DNA of 64,000 bases from Callorhinus ursinus (taxonomy: Eukaryota; Chordata; Mammalia; Carnivora; Otariidae): the NCBI RefSeq assembly GCF_003265705.1, contig NW_020312867.1, positions 7,034,819 through 7,098,818 on the forward strand. Direction: 5' to 3'. The notes below the pieces were generated by a model. It was not told the origin of the DNA. It saw only the letters and a program-made list of their open reading frames with translations, and searched no databases. A program made the position numbers and the translations under genes. Shown piece after piece: positions 54,218 through 63,951 of this stretch. How positions within the stretch are numbered: position 1 is the first letter of the stretch; each line of letters begins with the position of its first letter.

Positions 54218-57200
54218 CTGCAGGTAAGGCATGGGGTGGGGACAGGGGTGGCTCAGGACCCTGCAAGTCTTCCACCCTGTCCCCCTGAGCCAGGGTCTCC
54301 AGTCACAGGGTCAGGCCCCCCACCAGACTTCCCCCCTGTCTGTCCCCCCACCAGACTCCCTGCTAAAGCTTCATTCCAGGGACCTCTGGGTTCTGGTCCC
54401 AGCTCTGCCTTAGACTCACTGTGGGAATTGGGCCAAGGTCCTTCCCCTTTCTCAGCCTGCTTCCTTACTTTATGGCCCAGTGGAATGGATCCAAATCCCA
54501 GCTCCACCCTCCCTTGCTGTGTGACCTTGAACAAGTCACTTCATCTCTCTGAGCCTCAGTTTCCTTCCCTGTCAAAAACAGGTCCTATCTCCTACAGCTG
54601 TGGGGATTGGATGAGTTAGTATGTATAAAGCAACTGGTACAATGTGGGACAGATATTAAGTACATAATATATGGTAGTGATTATAATTACTAAGTTTGCT
54701 CCCACTGACTGGGAAGAGCCCAGGATGAGATGGTTTCTTTTGCTTCCTAAGGGGGTTGGAGGTAGGAGGCGAGGAAGGGGTGTTCACTTGAGAAATCTGA
54801 GGAGGGCAGTACTTAACTAAAAGGCTGAGGCACTCAAGAGGCATTCTAGGTGCCTTGATGTGTGCATCAGGGGAGGTGGAGCTCCCTACACTGCTCAGAC
54901 CTTACCTCCTGGTCCATCTGCCCCTGAGGCTGACTCAGCCTGTCTGACCTCCTCACTGGAACTTTCTAGCCCAGTGGGTGGGAAAGAAGTAAAAGATCTT
55001 TACGGCACCCATCAGCACCAAACACTGGGCTAGACTAGAATTCATCCTCATTTCATCCTCATGGAGGTAGGAATTCCCATCACAATCTTACAGGAGAAGA
55101 AAGGTGAGGCCGTTGGAGGTGAAGAGCTGGGGCACAAACTGTCAGCCCTTCCCCAACAGCCCCTCCCCTGCTTCCGGAGCAGTGCTTCTTAGAGCTAAGT
55201 GGGCATCAGAATGACTTGGAGAGCTTGTTAAAACACAGATGGCTGGGCTTCACCCTCAGAGTGTCTGACTTGGTAGATCCAGACTGGGGCTGAGAATCTG
55301 CATTTCTAAAAGTTCCCAAATGATGATGTTGGTCCAGGGACCACACTTTGAGAATCCCTCTTCTGTAGTCATAAGCTGTTAGCTGGGCATGTGACCAGCT
55401 AGCTAAAAACTACATTTCCCAACTTCCCTTGTGGCTAGACATGGTCATGTGATCGTTTCTAGCCAACAGGAGGTGAGAAGAAGGCACGTGTGCAACTTCT
55501 GGACCTTAAAGAGGAGTGCATCCCTTTCCCTGTTCTTGGCTGGAGCTGGAGCGGCCATCTTGGATGGCAAGAAGGAAGCACATGTGGAGGACGGCAGTCA
55601 ACACCACAGAAGGAGCCTGACGTTGCAGAGTCTCCATACTCTCCCTGGCCTTTTTTGTGAGAGGAACAAAACCTGTATCTTGTTTAAGCTCTTGTATGTT
55701 GGAGACTCTCTGTTACAGAAAAATTAATGGTTAATAACAGCAATCAGTAACAGCACCATTCATGATTATGTGCCAGGCACTGGCTTACAGCCATTAAATC
55801 CTCACAAGAACCCTGTGATGTGGGCACTATTATTTTCATTTTACAGATGGAGGAATTGAGGCCCAGAGGGGTAGAGCTTCTACATCCCAACCCAGGCAGC
55901 CATGATCTGCCCTTCACCCTACACCTCCTTGGGGGACTTCTCAAAACTCTGCAGAGGAGTGCCAGCATAGTTGCCCTATAAGAGCTGGGCTGGTGGCTCT
56001 GACCCCAAGGGCACGGCCCAGGCCTGCAGCAAGGTGAGGGGTTGCCACTCACCATAGACCCGCTGCCACCAAATCAGCAGAGCTGTGAATCCAAAAAAGA
56101 AGAAGACACAGCCCATCACTGTCTTCCACTCATTGGAGCGACGGTTCATCTCTGCAAAGGTCTCATGGAACTGGAGGCGGTACACTGGAGGCAGAGGAGG
56201 GGTGGGGAAGGAGGGGCCTTGCATGTATCCCTTCTGAGAACCCTGGGCCGAGTCTTGGCCTCAGGAATCCCCAGCCTCCCCACTCTTGCAGCAGATGCTG
56301 TCCATTCAGCAAATTCTTATTGAGCATCTACTGTATGCAAAGCATGGCCAGGAGCAGGCTGCAAATATCAGAGTCGTTTAGGGGCACGTCTGGTGGGCAG
56401 GACACATCCCTCCTGTTTCCCAGGGTCAGGTCCTTCCCCCCCCACCCACCTTACCTGCCTCTCTGCTCCATCTCCCCACACGACTCAGTGATACCCAGAT
56501 GCTCCATGCTCTCCTGCTTCCATATCCCTCCCCACGCTGTTCCCACTGCCAGGCAACACCCTCCGCCTCACCATTCAAGGCCAGCCAGGACATGCCCCCC
56601 TCTGGGAGGCCCACCAGGATTCTCTCTCTCTCTCTCCTTTGGGTCCTCACAACCCCTTGGACACACCTCACCCTAGCCACACAGCCTGTATTACGGTTAT
56701 CCGGGTTTGTGTCAGCTCTCCCATCGACCTGGGAGCACCAGGGGAGCTATGTCCCCAGCATCACCTAGCATCTGGCTGTGCACAAACAGCTGACTGAATA
56801 AAAGAATAAATGAACAAATGATGAACTTCACCCCTCAGGTAGGCATTCAGGTGTTTGGGGATTTCTGGTGTCTTGGGTGGGGGCCCTTCCTTTTTTTTAA
56901 GATTTTATTTATTTTGATTTTTATTTTAGAGAGAGGGGGAGGAGGGACAGAGGGGGAGAGAGAGGGAGAGAGAATCTCAAGCAGATGCAGCATGAGAGGT
57001 CATGACCTGAGCCAAAACCAAAGAGTCTGACACTTAACTGACTGAGCCACACAGGTGCCCTGGGTGGAGGCCCTTCTTTTCAAAGTCACCCCCCAGCCCA
57101 CCCTCCCCAGCCAGCCCCACCCTGACACCTACAGGCCACCTTCTCGGCATGGCTCAGCTGGGTCCAGTTGCCCTTCTCCTTCTCCTTCAGGGCCTGCTGC

Positions 57201-58717
57201 TCAGCATTGAGCTCTGTGCGGAAGGGCTCATCAGGCATGGGGTAGGAGCGCTGGGCATGGTAGTTGCTGTAAGGGGGCATCTTCTGCTCACTGTGGGCTG
57301 CAGGCACAACGGAACAGCTGAGTTCAGGCTGCCCCTGGGACATCCCAGTTCTACCCATAATATTTCAAAAGAGGGCTGCATTTATTGAGCATTTACTTTG
57401 TGCCAGGAGCCATTCTAAGGCCTTCGGGTGAATTGACTCATTTACTCCGCATCACTCTGAGCCAGGTTGAGACGGTTATCTCTCCATTTTACAGATGGAG
57501 AAACTGAACAGCTAAGTGACTTGCTGAAACTCACAGAGCAATAAGGAGCATGGCCAGGGCTGTAATTCAGCCCCTCTGGCTTCAAATCTCATGCTCTCTG
57601 GGAAGATTTGAGGTGAGGTAAAGGCAATGGGTGGACAAAGGCTGAGTGAGATGAACCTGAGACGGCAGATGTGTAACTGCTCTGCAAACTGTAGGGTGCT
57701 ATCCACATGCCTTTGACCACTGGTGGAGGGCACGCCTTTGGAGTCAGCTGGCTTTGAGCCCCGGTTCCACCCACCCCAGCTCCAGCAAGCCCCTCGACCT
57801 CCCTGTGCTTCGATGTCCTCCTCTGGAAAGTGGGGATAGTAAGAGAGCCTACCTCACCCTGTTGTGGGAAGTTTCAAGACACTATACTTGAAAGGGTTAG
57901 CACAGTGCCTTGCAGTAGATGCTCCGTAAGTTATACTGCTAGAGGTTGGTTTTACTACTGGCTTCCTTTCCTGCAAGCTTTCGCTGATGGCTAAGCCCTC
58001 AAGGGCTCCGCGTGGGTGTCCAGGGGGTCCAGAGCATGGCTGGAGGGTCTCGATAAAGCTTCTGTTTATTGATACCAGAGACGCCCACATGGAAGGCCTT
58101 GGTACTACCTTGCCAGGACGGCATGGGACTACTTTGACCCTTTTAATATCTAGGTCCCCGGGCCTCAGTTTGTTCATCTGAGAAATGGAGATAATAGCAC
58201 AGCATCCACCTCACATGGCTGTCATGAAGTCTGAGTGTGTAATCTGTGTGAAATGTTGATCACAGCTTGGGGTACATAGTAAGGGCTCAATAAATGTTAT
58301 TCTTCCGGGGGTCTGGAAGAATATCCGGCTGAAGTCTCTCCTGTTTTAGGCCCCTTTCTTCTGACTAGGGTCTGGAAAGAAGGTGCAAGCTTCTGTCAGC
58401 ACCCTCCGCCTCAGGACACAAAGTCCTTAGGGGCCTGAGGTTTGGGGGTCAGGCCCTGAGGAAGCTTCGAATGGAAGGGGGTGCTGTCAAATGAGAGCTC
58501 CATGTCCTGGAGGCATGTGGCCCAGGACCAAGGAGTGGGACTGTGGGAAATGGTCTGGGGCAGGCCCAGGGCAGCCAGCAGGCAGGAGCCCACCCTGCCT
58601 CCGAGTTGGACAGGGATGAGGCGCGCAGGTCTTACCAGCACTTCCTGGGCTGTGCATCCACCGCATCCCGGGTGCTGCTTTCTTCAGTACCAAGCTCCAG
58701 GCAGCTCTGAAGAACAT
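54081..58717 (-). CDS. COX4I2: Cytochrome c oxidase subunit 4 isoform 2, four coding exons
   Basis: Joining 58717-58636, 57297-57133, 56184-56053 and 54217-54081 gives 516 bases: 171 codons plus TGA. The product is the nuclear-encoded, lung- and hypoxia-associated isoform of COX subunit IV, a single-span inner-membrane subunit of complex IV that contacts the catalytic core and tunes oxygen affinity and ATP inhibition. Residues 1 to about 33 form an arginine/lysine-bearing, acid-poor presequence ([13 protein letters not shown]...). The matrix part holds [16 protein letters not shown] and [12 protein letters not shown]. The membrane helix is about residues 105-122 ([18 protein letters not shown]), then comes the intermembrane-space tail ending [10 protein letters not shown]. 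The length equals the human protein. Every junction uses GT-AG and keeps the frame. Glu138, mutated in a human disease allele, is retained. Two isoform-specific cysteines are absent (Tyr40, Arg54); Cys108 remains. The gene looks intact and faces the 3' end of BCL2L1. Confidence 0.97.
54380..54660 (+). repeat. Two MIR pieces in COX4I2 intron 4
   Basis: CTGGTCCCAGCTCTGCC and GTGTGACCTTGAACAAGTCAC TTCATCTCTCTGAGCCTCAG with GATTGGATGAGTTAG. Confidence 0.8.
55000..55145 (-). repeat. MIR
   Basis: CACTGGGCTAGACTAG...GGAGGTAGGAATTCCC...AGAAAGGTGAGGCC. Confidence 0.55.
55178..55362 (+). repeat. MER5A-like hAT transposon
   Basis: GCAGTGCTTCTTAGAGC, GAGAGCTTGTTAAAACACAGATG, GAGAATCTGCATTTCTAAAAG and CCACACTTTGAGAATCC follow MER5A over nearly its full length, in COX4I2 intron 4. 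Confidence 0.85.
55388..55742 (+). repeat. MLT1-class LTR
   Basis: ACATTTCCCAACTTCCCTTGTGGC, CATGGTCATGTGATCG, GGAGCGGCCATCTTGG and TGTTTAAGCTCTTGTATG resemble MaLR LTR text. It runs against the COX4I2 direction in intron 4. Confidence 0.6.
55743..55885 (-). repeat. MIR
   Basis: TGATTATGTGCCAGGCACTGGC, AATCCTCACAAGAACCC and TTTTACAGATGGAGG AATTGAGG. Confidence 0.85.
56053..56184 (-). CDS. COX4I2: COX4I2 exon 4: membrane-spanning exon
   Basis: It starts after CCTCCAG and ends TATG|GTGAGT. It encodes residues 83-126 plus one base of Val127: [20 protein letters not shown], then the hydrophobic helix with Cys108 and the WWQRVY end of the helix. Confidence 0.96.
56894..57060 (-). mobile_element. 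CAN-SINE next to the COX4I2 exon 3 donor
   Basis: TSD TGGGTGGGGGCCCTTCCTTT at 56874-56893 and TGGGTGGAGGCCCTTCTTTT at 57061-57080. It lies 52 bases inside intron 3 and in the sense direction. Confidence 0.93.
57133..57297 (-). CDS. COX4I2: COX4I2 exon 3: matrix domain
   Basis: It starts after TGCCTGCAG and ends T|GTAGGT. It covers residues 28-82, including [10 protein letters not shown] and [12 protein letters not shown], where the usual isoform-2 cysteines would lie, and HAEKVA at the end. The split Leu83 codon (T|TG) matches exon 4. Confidence 0.95.
57370..57605 (-). repeat. MIR in COX4I2 intron 2
   Basis: TTTATTGAGCATTTACTTTGTGCC, CTCCATTTTACAGATGGAG and TTCAGCCCCTCTGGCTTC. Confidence 0.88.
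57740..57935 (+). repeat. MIR
   Basis: GGAGTCAGCTGGCTTTGAGCCCC and AGTGGGGATAGTAAGAGAGCC TACC. Confidence 0.8.
58145..58305 (+). repeat. MIR 3' half
   Basis: GGGCCTCAGTTTGTTCATCTGAG, GGAGATAATAGCACAGC and GTAAGGGCTCAATAAATG. Confidence 0.85.
58636..58717 (-). CDS. COX4I2: COX4I2 exon 2: start codon and presequence
   Basis: It encodes 27 residues plus one base of a split Ala codon and ends at GCTG|GTAAGA. The ATG at 58717-58715 lies directly after an AG (58719-58718) that closes a long (CA)n run on the sense strand. If that AG is the acceptor, the exon begins exactly at the ATG; a more upstream acceptor beyond the repeat is the alternative. Confidence 0.88.
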
Positions 58718-58718
58718 C

Positions 58719-58720
<2 letters not shown>

Positions 58721-58757
<37 letters not shown>
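58721..58757 (+). repeat. (TG)n microsatellite
   Basis: About 17 TG units with one TGCG start. On the COX4I2 strand it is (CA)n ending directly before the AG in front of the start codon. Confidence 0.95.
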
Positions 58758-58759
<2 letters not shown>

Positions 58760-59399
58760 CTTCTGCCCCACGTTGCCCTCTGCCCCTACCCACGGAGCCC
58801 AGACAGAGAAACTTTTCCACAGGTGCTGTGGTGGGGGGCGTCCCAGAATTTCAAAGTCACCCTCATGCCCCTGACCCTTCTACTTTTGTCTGCTATCCTG
58901 ATAGAGGTGGATGGGGGTCCTAGACATTTGGAGCCCCCCTCCTGGAACCTCAATTAACCTTCTGAGAAGTGGGAGGAGGCCTAACTCCTGAGGCAGGGTC
59001 TCAACAGTTTGGGGCTGGGAGCCTGGGTTCTGGTTCCAGCCCCAGCTCATCCAGGCCAAGCTGGGAACCCTCCCTCAGCTGTTGGCTCCCCCTCCCAGAG
59101 GAAACTGGGTGGGAGTCCAGGTAGGGAGGGAGCAGGTCCCAGTGCTACCTCTCTTCCTCACAGGGCCATCTGCCAAGGTCTCCGCACAGCCGGTCTGGCC
59201 CCCACCCCTTCCCCCCTAATTGGCTGCCTACGTGCTCACAGAGCCTGCTCTGCTGAATCTGGTGGGGCGAGGGGACAGGCTGAGCCCAACCCCCTCCGGC
59301 CCCAGGGAAGTCTCAGGGTTTGGCATCCCAGGGGGCTTGGGGGTGGGGGTGGGGAGAGGATTTAGAGGGTAAGGACCCAACTGGGTCAGAAGGAGGAAG

Positions 59400-59640
59400 A
59401 GGAGTACACATCTGGGGAGAGAAAGGGAGTATCCCACTTCTGGAAAGAAAAGGGGCTCCCCACATCTGGGGAAAGAGAGAGGCACCCAATAACTAGAGAG
59501 GAGGGGCTGTAGCATATGTGGGGGGCACATCTAGGAAGGAAGGGCTCCCTGTCAGTGATAAGTAGCCCCACATATGGAGAGAGGGAAAGAGTAAGCTACA
59601 TTTGGGGAAAGAGATGGCGCCCCACGTACGGACAAAGGAT
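59400..59640 (-). repeat. GA-rich degenerate tandem repeat in COX4I2 intron 1
   Basis: CACATCTGGGG-like words recur at 59406, 59437, 59461, 59513, 59526, 59569, 59597 and 59623, each usually followed by a GA-rich tract. Spacing is irregular (13-52 bases). Confidence 0.55.
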
Positions 59641-59810
59641 AATTCCCGGAGGAGTCCTCGACTCTGAACTTCCCGAAGCCCCCTGATCCTCCTCGATGGC
59701 AGGAACCACACCGGCCCTGACCGACCGGTGACGAAAGTTCGGGTCCAAGCCGCATCCCTCACCCGGCCGGGCTCGGGCAGCCAGGCTCTCCCGCCCACCC
59801 ACTCACTCAC

Positions 59811-59925
59811 CTCGCGGCTCAGCGCCGAGGGCGACTTGGGTCTGCAGAGCGAGTAACGGAGAATGGGCCGCAGAGGGACCAGAGCGCGGGGCGCCCGCCC
59901 CCGGGCCCGGCCCACAGCCTTCCCC
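59811..59925 (-). other. COX4I2: Predicted COX4I2 non-coding exon 1
   Basis: A consensus donor CGAG|GTGAGT sits at 59811/59810 on the gene strand. Upstream is GC-rich sequence with no ATG on the gene strand through about 59925, then the oxygen-responsive element. The start of transcription is not visible, so the 5' limit is a guess. Mammalian COX4I2 has a non-coding first exon, which supports the model. Confidence 0.65.
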
Positions 59926-59939
59926 AAGGCCAGCCCCTG

Positions 59940-59952
59940 CGTGGGAACGTCC
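59940..59952 (-). promoter_or_regulatory. COX4I2: COX4I2 oxygen-responsive element (ORE)
   Basis: The gene strand reads GGACGTTCCCACG, identical to the 13-bp ORE described in mammalian COX4I2 proximal promoters, which drives maximal expression at about 4% oxygen and is bound by RBPJ, CXXC5 and CHCHD2 (MNRR1). It contains an RBPJ-like TTCCCACG core. Its place about 130 bases upstream of the predicted exon 1 donor, inside the CpG island, fits the proximal promoter. Confidence 0.85.
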
Positions 59953-60149
59953 TGCCTCGGCCCGCCCTGGGAGCGGCGCCCCGGCCCCCAGCCTGGGGAG
60001 GGGCGCTGCGAAGTGACTCTCCGCCTCAATTTCTCCGCCCACGGGCGTCCTGTCTCTAGAGACCTCCCGCCAACAGCGCCTGGGACTTTGCTGGCGGTGT
60101 GTCCTGGGCCGGCCCAGCCCTGAGTCTGATAGTCCGAGGAGCTGGATCA

Positions 60150-60330
60150 TCCTGCCTCCACACCTTTGTTCATTGCTGTTCTTTGCGCTTGGAATGCTCT
60201 CTTAGGGACTTTGCAGACCCAAGTGTGGCCAACTTTCCAGCCCAGGCTCAACACCTCCTGCTCCAGGAAGCCCACAAGCATCCAGAACCTGGGAGCTGGT
60301 CTGTAGCGTATCACCTTGCTCCCATGCCTC
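60150..60330 (+). repeat. L2 fragment
   Basis: ACCTTTGTTCATTGCTGTTC, CTTGGAATGCTCTCTTAGG and CACCTCCTGCTCCAGGAAGCCC. Confidence 0.65.
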
Positions 60331-60359
60331 CATATACCCAGAGGAGGTGAAAAAAGCCT

Positions 60360-60765
60360 CCCTCTGGTGTTCAAATCTTAGCTGTGTGGCCCTCAACAAA
60401 TGGCCTAACTTCTTCTTCTTTCTCCTTCTCCTTCTTCTTCTTTTTATAGGATTTTATTTATTTGTCAGAGAGAGAGGGAGAGCACAAGCAGGGAGAGCTT
60501 CAGGCAGAGGGAGAAGCAGGCTCCCCGCTGAGCAGGGAGCCCGATGCAGGACTGGATCCCAGGACCCTGGGATCATGACCTGAGCCAAAGGCAGAGGCTT
60601 AACCGACTGAGCCACCCAGGTGTCCCAAATGGCCTAACTTCTGAGCTCCTGTTTTATTTTCTAGAAAAGGAAGCTAATGATAGTACCTACCTGACATAGC
60701 TGTTGTAAAGATTAAATAAGTCAACAGAACAGCATCAGGCACATTAACCCAAGATTTATTTATTA
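60360..60765 (+). repeat. MIR, split by a SINE
   Basis: TTCAAATCTTAGCTGTGTGGCC on the left; GTACCTACCTGACATAGC and AAGATTAAATAAG on the right. Confidence 0.75.
60414..60626 (-). mobile_element. CAN-SINE
   Basis: TSD AAATGGCCTAACTTCT at 60398-60413 and 60627-60642, perfect. Its tail has expanded into (TTC)n at 60407-60440. Confidence 0.95.
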
Positions 60766-61033
60766 AGACTTATTACTGGCATTTTGAGTGTCTGTTGTTT
60801 ACCAAGTTAAGTGCTTGGGGATGTAGAGCCAAACAAAACTAAAAACAGTCCCTGAACTTTTAGGGCTCACAATCCAGTTCCAAGCAGTGAGAAAGTCCTG
60901 TGCAAAGGCCCAGAGGCAGAAAAACACAGGTGTTTTCAAAGAACAGAGAGAGTCCATCTTGGCCTGAGTGTGATAGGCAAAGAAAAGGGTTGGAGAGGGG
61001 CTAGACCTCATAGGCCGTGGTATGGATCCTAGA

Positions 61034-61084
61034 TTTTATTTTATTTTATTTTATTTTATTTTATTTTATTTTATTTTATTTTAA
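61034..61084 (+). repeat. (TTTTA)n pentamer repeat
   Basis: About ten TTTTA units that grew from the SINE tail and its target. Confidence 0.95.
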
Positions 61085-61250
61085 AGGATTTTATTTATTT
61101 ATTCGTCAGAGCAGGGGGAGAGGCAGGCAGAGGGAGCAGCAGGCTCCCCACGGAACAAGGAGCCCACCGTGGGACTCAATCTCAGGACCCCAGGATCATG
61201 ACCTGAGCTGAAGGCAGACACTTAACCAACTGAGCCACCCAGATGCCCCT
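61044..61250 (-). mobile_element. CAN-SINE
   Basis: TSD TAGATTTTATTTTA at 61030-61043 and 61251-61264, perfect. Confidence 0.93.
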
Positions 61251-61319
61251 TAGATTTTATTTTAAAGATGGGAGGCCACCAGAGGTAAGTTGGAAGTGAT
61301 ATGGTAAAATGGAACAGAG

Positions 61320-62815
61320 CATGAGTTCAGGAAATGTGTTGTGCAATTGTTAGAATACTAATGGTGGACTGATGAGTGAAGGCTGTGGGTCCCTTCTGTG
61401 GCCTGGGTCCGGAGCTTTCTATGTCTGCCAGCTCTGGGCCTACAAGATGGGTCAGTGCCCACCTGTCCATCAGGGTCCCTGTGGCCTCACCGGCTACAGG
61501 GACCCACTCTAGCCAGTGTCTGGATGGAGGGGCTTAATCCCCAGGGGGTAGATGAGCCTAGAAGGGCAGGGACTCAGGGAAGGTGCTAGGGAGACCCTAG
61601 GGTAGGCAGGATGTGCGTCTCCATTCTGAACTTCAGCAGCAACAGGCACAAAGCCATGGGAAGGCAGTGTGGGAGGCTCCTGGCTCTCCACGACATGAAA
61701 CCCTCAGCTCCCAGGACTGGCCATGGTTACTCCTGGGAGCTGCTCCTCCCTCTTCCCCATGACCAAGAGAATTTCGAGTTAAGAGACCCCCCAAGGGGAC
61801 CACCTTACCTCTTGGATGCTAACCAGGGTGTCCTGAAGAGTAGCCCTATGGACCAAGGACAAAGGAAGACCCTCCTTCAGGCAACCTGGGGACAGCACGC
61901 CGTAAGTCTTGTCAGACCTTTCCAGGGTGTAGGCTAGCACTGGCTGCACTGGAGTGAGTGGCTGATGTGTAGGCTCTGATGCTGCTGTGCTGGTGGCCAA
62001 GCTGCATCATTTCTGGGCCTCAGTTTCCCCATCCCTCACAGGGCTTTGCACGAAAAGGCATTTGGGGAATGTGACCCTCTGTTCTGCCCTGCCCGCTCCC
62101 CCCATCCCCCGCTTCTGTCAGAACTCTAGGCCCCAGATGCTGGGTGATGCTATGATGAGGAACATCTGTAGGAGAAGCCAGTCCCAGGGCTGAGGATGAG
62201 GAGATGGGAGGCAGGCCTCAGGCGGCTCAAGGTGGATATGGGGCAGCACAACCGCCTGCAGGGCAATGGTCCGGAACCTGGGAATAGTCAGGCTCCCTCA
62301 TAAGGCAGGTCACTCAGGGGGCCCTGGCTGAGGAGCAGGAGTCTCCCCTGGGAACCTTGGAGGGCACTAGAAGGGAGGGGCTCCCGATGGTACATTACAG
62401 GCTAGCTACTGCGATGGCCCCTACATGGAAATGCAGGTTGAGGCTGCATAAACAGCAGGGATGGGAGGTGAGAGGAATCTGTCCCTTCCCCACTGGCCCC
62501 GCTGCTCTGACCCTTCAGTGGGAGGCTATAGAAAGGGGCAGCTCTCACTCATTTTATCAGATCCAGGGAGGCCCGGAGATTCTGCCAAGACAAAGACCTG
62601 AGCCACGGCCTCAGCATCCTGCTGGTAGGACCCCCGACCCCCACTTCCCCCCAGCCTATTCAGGCTTCGGACAGGACCCACCTCCGGGCCCCCAAACCAG
62701 AGGGAATACTGAGGAAGACCTAGGCCTCACGCAGGACCCGAAGGCGAAAGTAGAAAAGGTGTTGGACAAAACGTCGGGGACCCCTACCCTCACCTCTCAG
62801 GAGCCCTAGGAGCCT
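61320..62815. other. Upstream stretch with no recognised element
   Basis: Moderately GC-rich unique sequence. A MIR-like GGGCCTCAGTTTCCCCATCC lies at about 62016. An open frame of 150 codons at 62357-62809 has no recognisable domain. I see no splice-supported exon. Confidence 0.5.
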
Positions 62816-62819
62816 GTTG

Positions 62820-63930
62820 AATAAGGGGAGGTCGGTACAGGAGGGGCGGGGCCAGAGAGGTAGGATAGGCCGAGTCTAGGACAGAGGGGCGGGGGGAAAG
62901 CGAGGGTGAGCGACATCCTTAGGGGCGGGGACTGCAGTGTAAGAACTGGGCCCGGGAACGGCAGGGAAACGGAGGCACAAAGCGGTTGGGGCTAGTTGGA
63001 CGGGTGGGTGAACAGAGAAGGCATGGTCAGGATTGGAGGGCGAGGCCTATGCAGGTCTCCCGCAGGAAGGCGGGCTAAGTGCAAGGGCCTGAGATTCCCC
63101 AACCTTGAGGCCTGCGGGGAGACGGGCTGCGCCAGCATGACGATGCCCAGGCTGCAGCGCGGGCTCGGAGAACGTCACGCGAAGACCCACAGCTCCAGGG
63201 GCCAGTCCAGAAAGCGCTTCCGCAACTGTGGGCAGGCGGGCCGGGTCATAACCAACGCCGAAGCAGGGCTGCCACGGAGAAGGCCTCTAATGGCGGGTAT
63301 CTCGGCCCTGGGAACGACGCCTTGGGTGGATTTCGCTGGGACGGGAAGGGACCGTTGGCCTGGCAGGCGGAGGAAACCTCCTTCAGGCGGGTCTGACCTC
63401 TCTGCACCGCTCCGGCCCCAGGGCCGAAGCCCCCTGAAGGAGGCGGCGGGGCTGAGGGTGGGGTCCGGCTGGTGGCAGCCAGGCAGCAACGGCGACTGGT
63501 CCCCCACCTGGCACACGAAATGCGCGAAAATCGCCGCGTTCAGCGGAAGGGGAATTTTTTGCCGAGCAGCCGGAGATATGTTTGGGGCGGACCCCTCTGC
63601 CTGTCACTCAAGGCCCCTTAGCCCCGCCCCAGAGGCGTCAGTCCTCCCGCCCCGCCCACAAGCGGTCCTTCTTCCAGGTCTCGCCACCTGCCTTGTCACT
63701 GATACTACGCCACCTACGTCCCTCGTCTCCTCCCTCTTTTCCCGACCTCGAGCTTGCGGGTCATCCCTACCCAGGCCCTCGGACAGTCTTTGTGCCCCCT
63801 TCCTGCTGGGCTCCACCTGGCGGCCCAGCGCGCGGCCATCTCCCGCCCGACCCTGTCCTGTCAGTCATTGCCGGCCCCGCCCAGCCGGGCGGGCCTTCCG
63901 GGCTTACCGGGTCGCTGGCCTCGCCCCTAC
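62820..63930. promoter_or_regulatory. CpG island without a recognised gene
   Basis: About 1.1 kb of CpG-rich DNA has several GC boxes in both orientations (GAGGGGCGGGGCC at about 62843, GAGGGGCGGGG at about 62884, CCCCGCCCC at about 63622, CCCCGCCC at about 63874). Open frames across it show no recognisable domain. It may be a promoter or enhancer. Human synteny would place ID1 further right, outside the window. Confidence 0.55.
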
Positions 63931-63950
63931 GGTGACAAGCTCCTCCTCCA

Positions 63951-63951
<1 letters not shown>

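Larger units (their letters stand above)
59680..60075. promoter_or_regulatory. COX4I2: CpG island at the COX4I2 promoter
   Basis: This stretch is visibly GC-rich and CpG-dense (GCGCGGGGCGCCCGCCC and similar) between repeat-rich flanks. It holds the predicted first exon and the ORE. No TATA box is evident. Confidence 0.75.
60775..61310 (-). repeat. L2, split by a SINE
   Basis: TTGAGTGTCTGTTGTTTACC, GAAAGTCCTGTGCAAAGGCCC, CCTCATAGGCCGTGGTATGG and, after the SINE, GATGGGAGGCCACCAGAGG. Confidence 0.75.

Noticed and set aside
59493..60029. 178-codon minus-strand open frame over the COX4I2 promoter
   Set aside because: It runs through the ORE, the predicted first exon and intron 1. Arg/Pro-rich translation of a CpG island, no domain.
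62357..62809. 150-codon open frame on the plus strand
   Set aside because: No known domain, low-complexity Pro/Gly-rich text and no splice or conservation evidence; GC-rich DNA gives such frames by chance.
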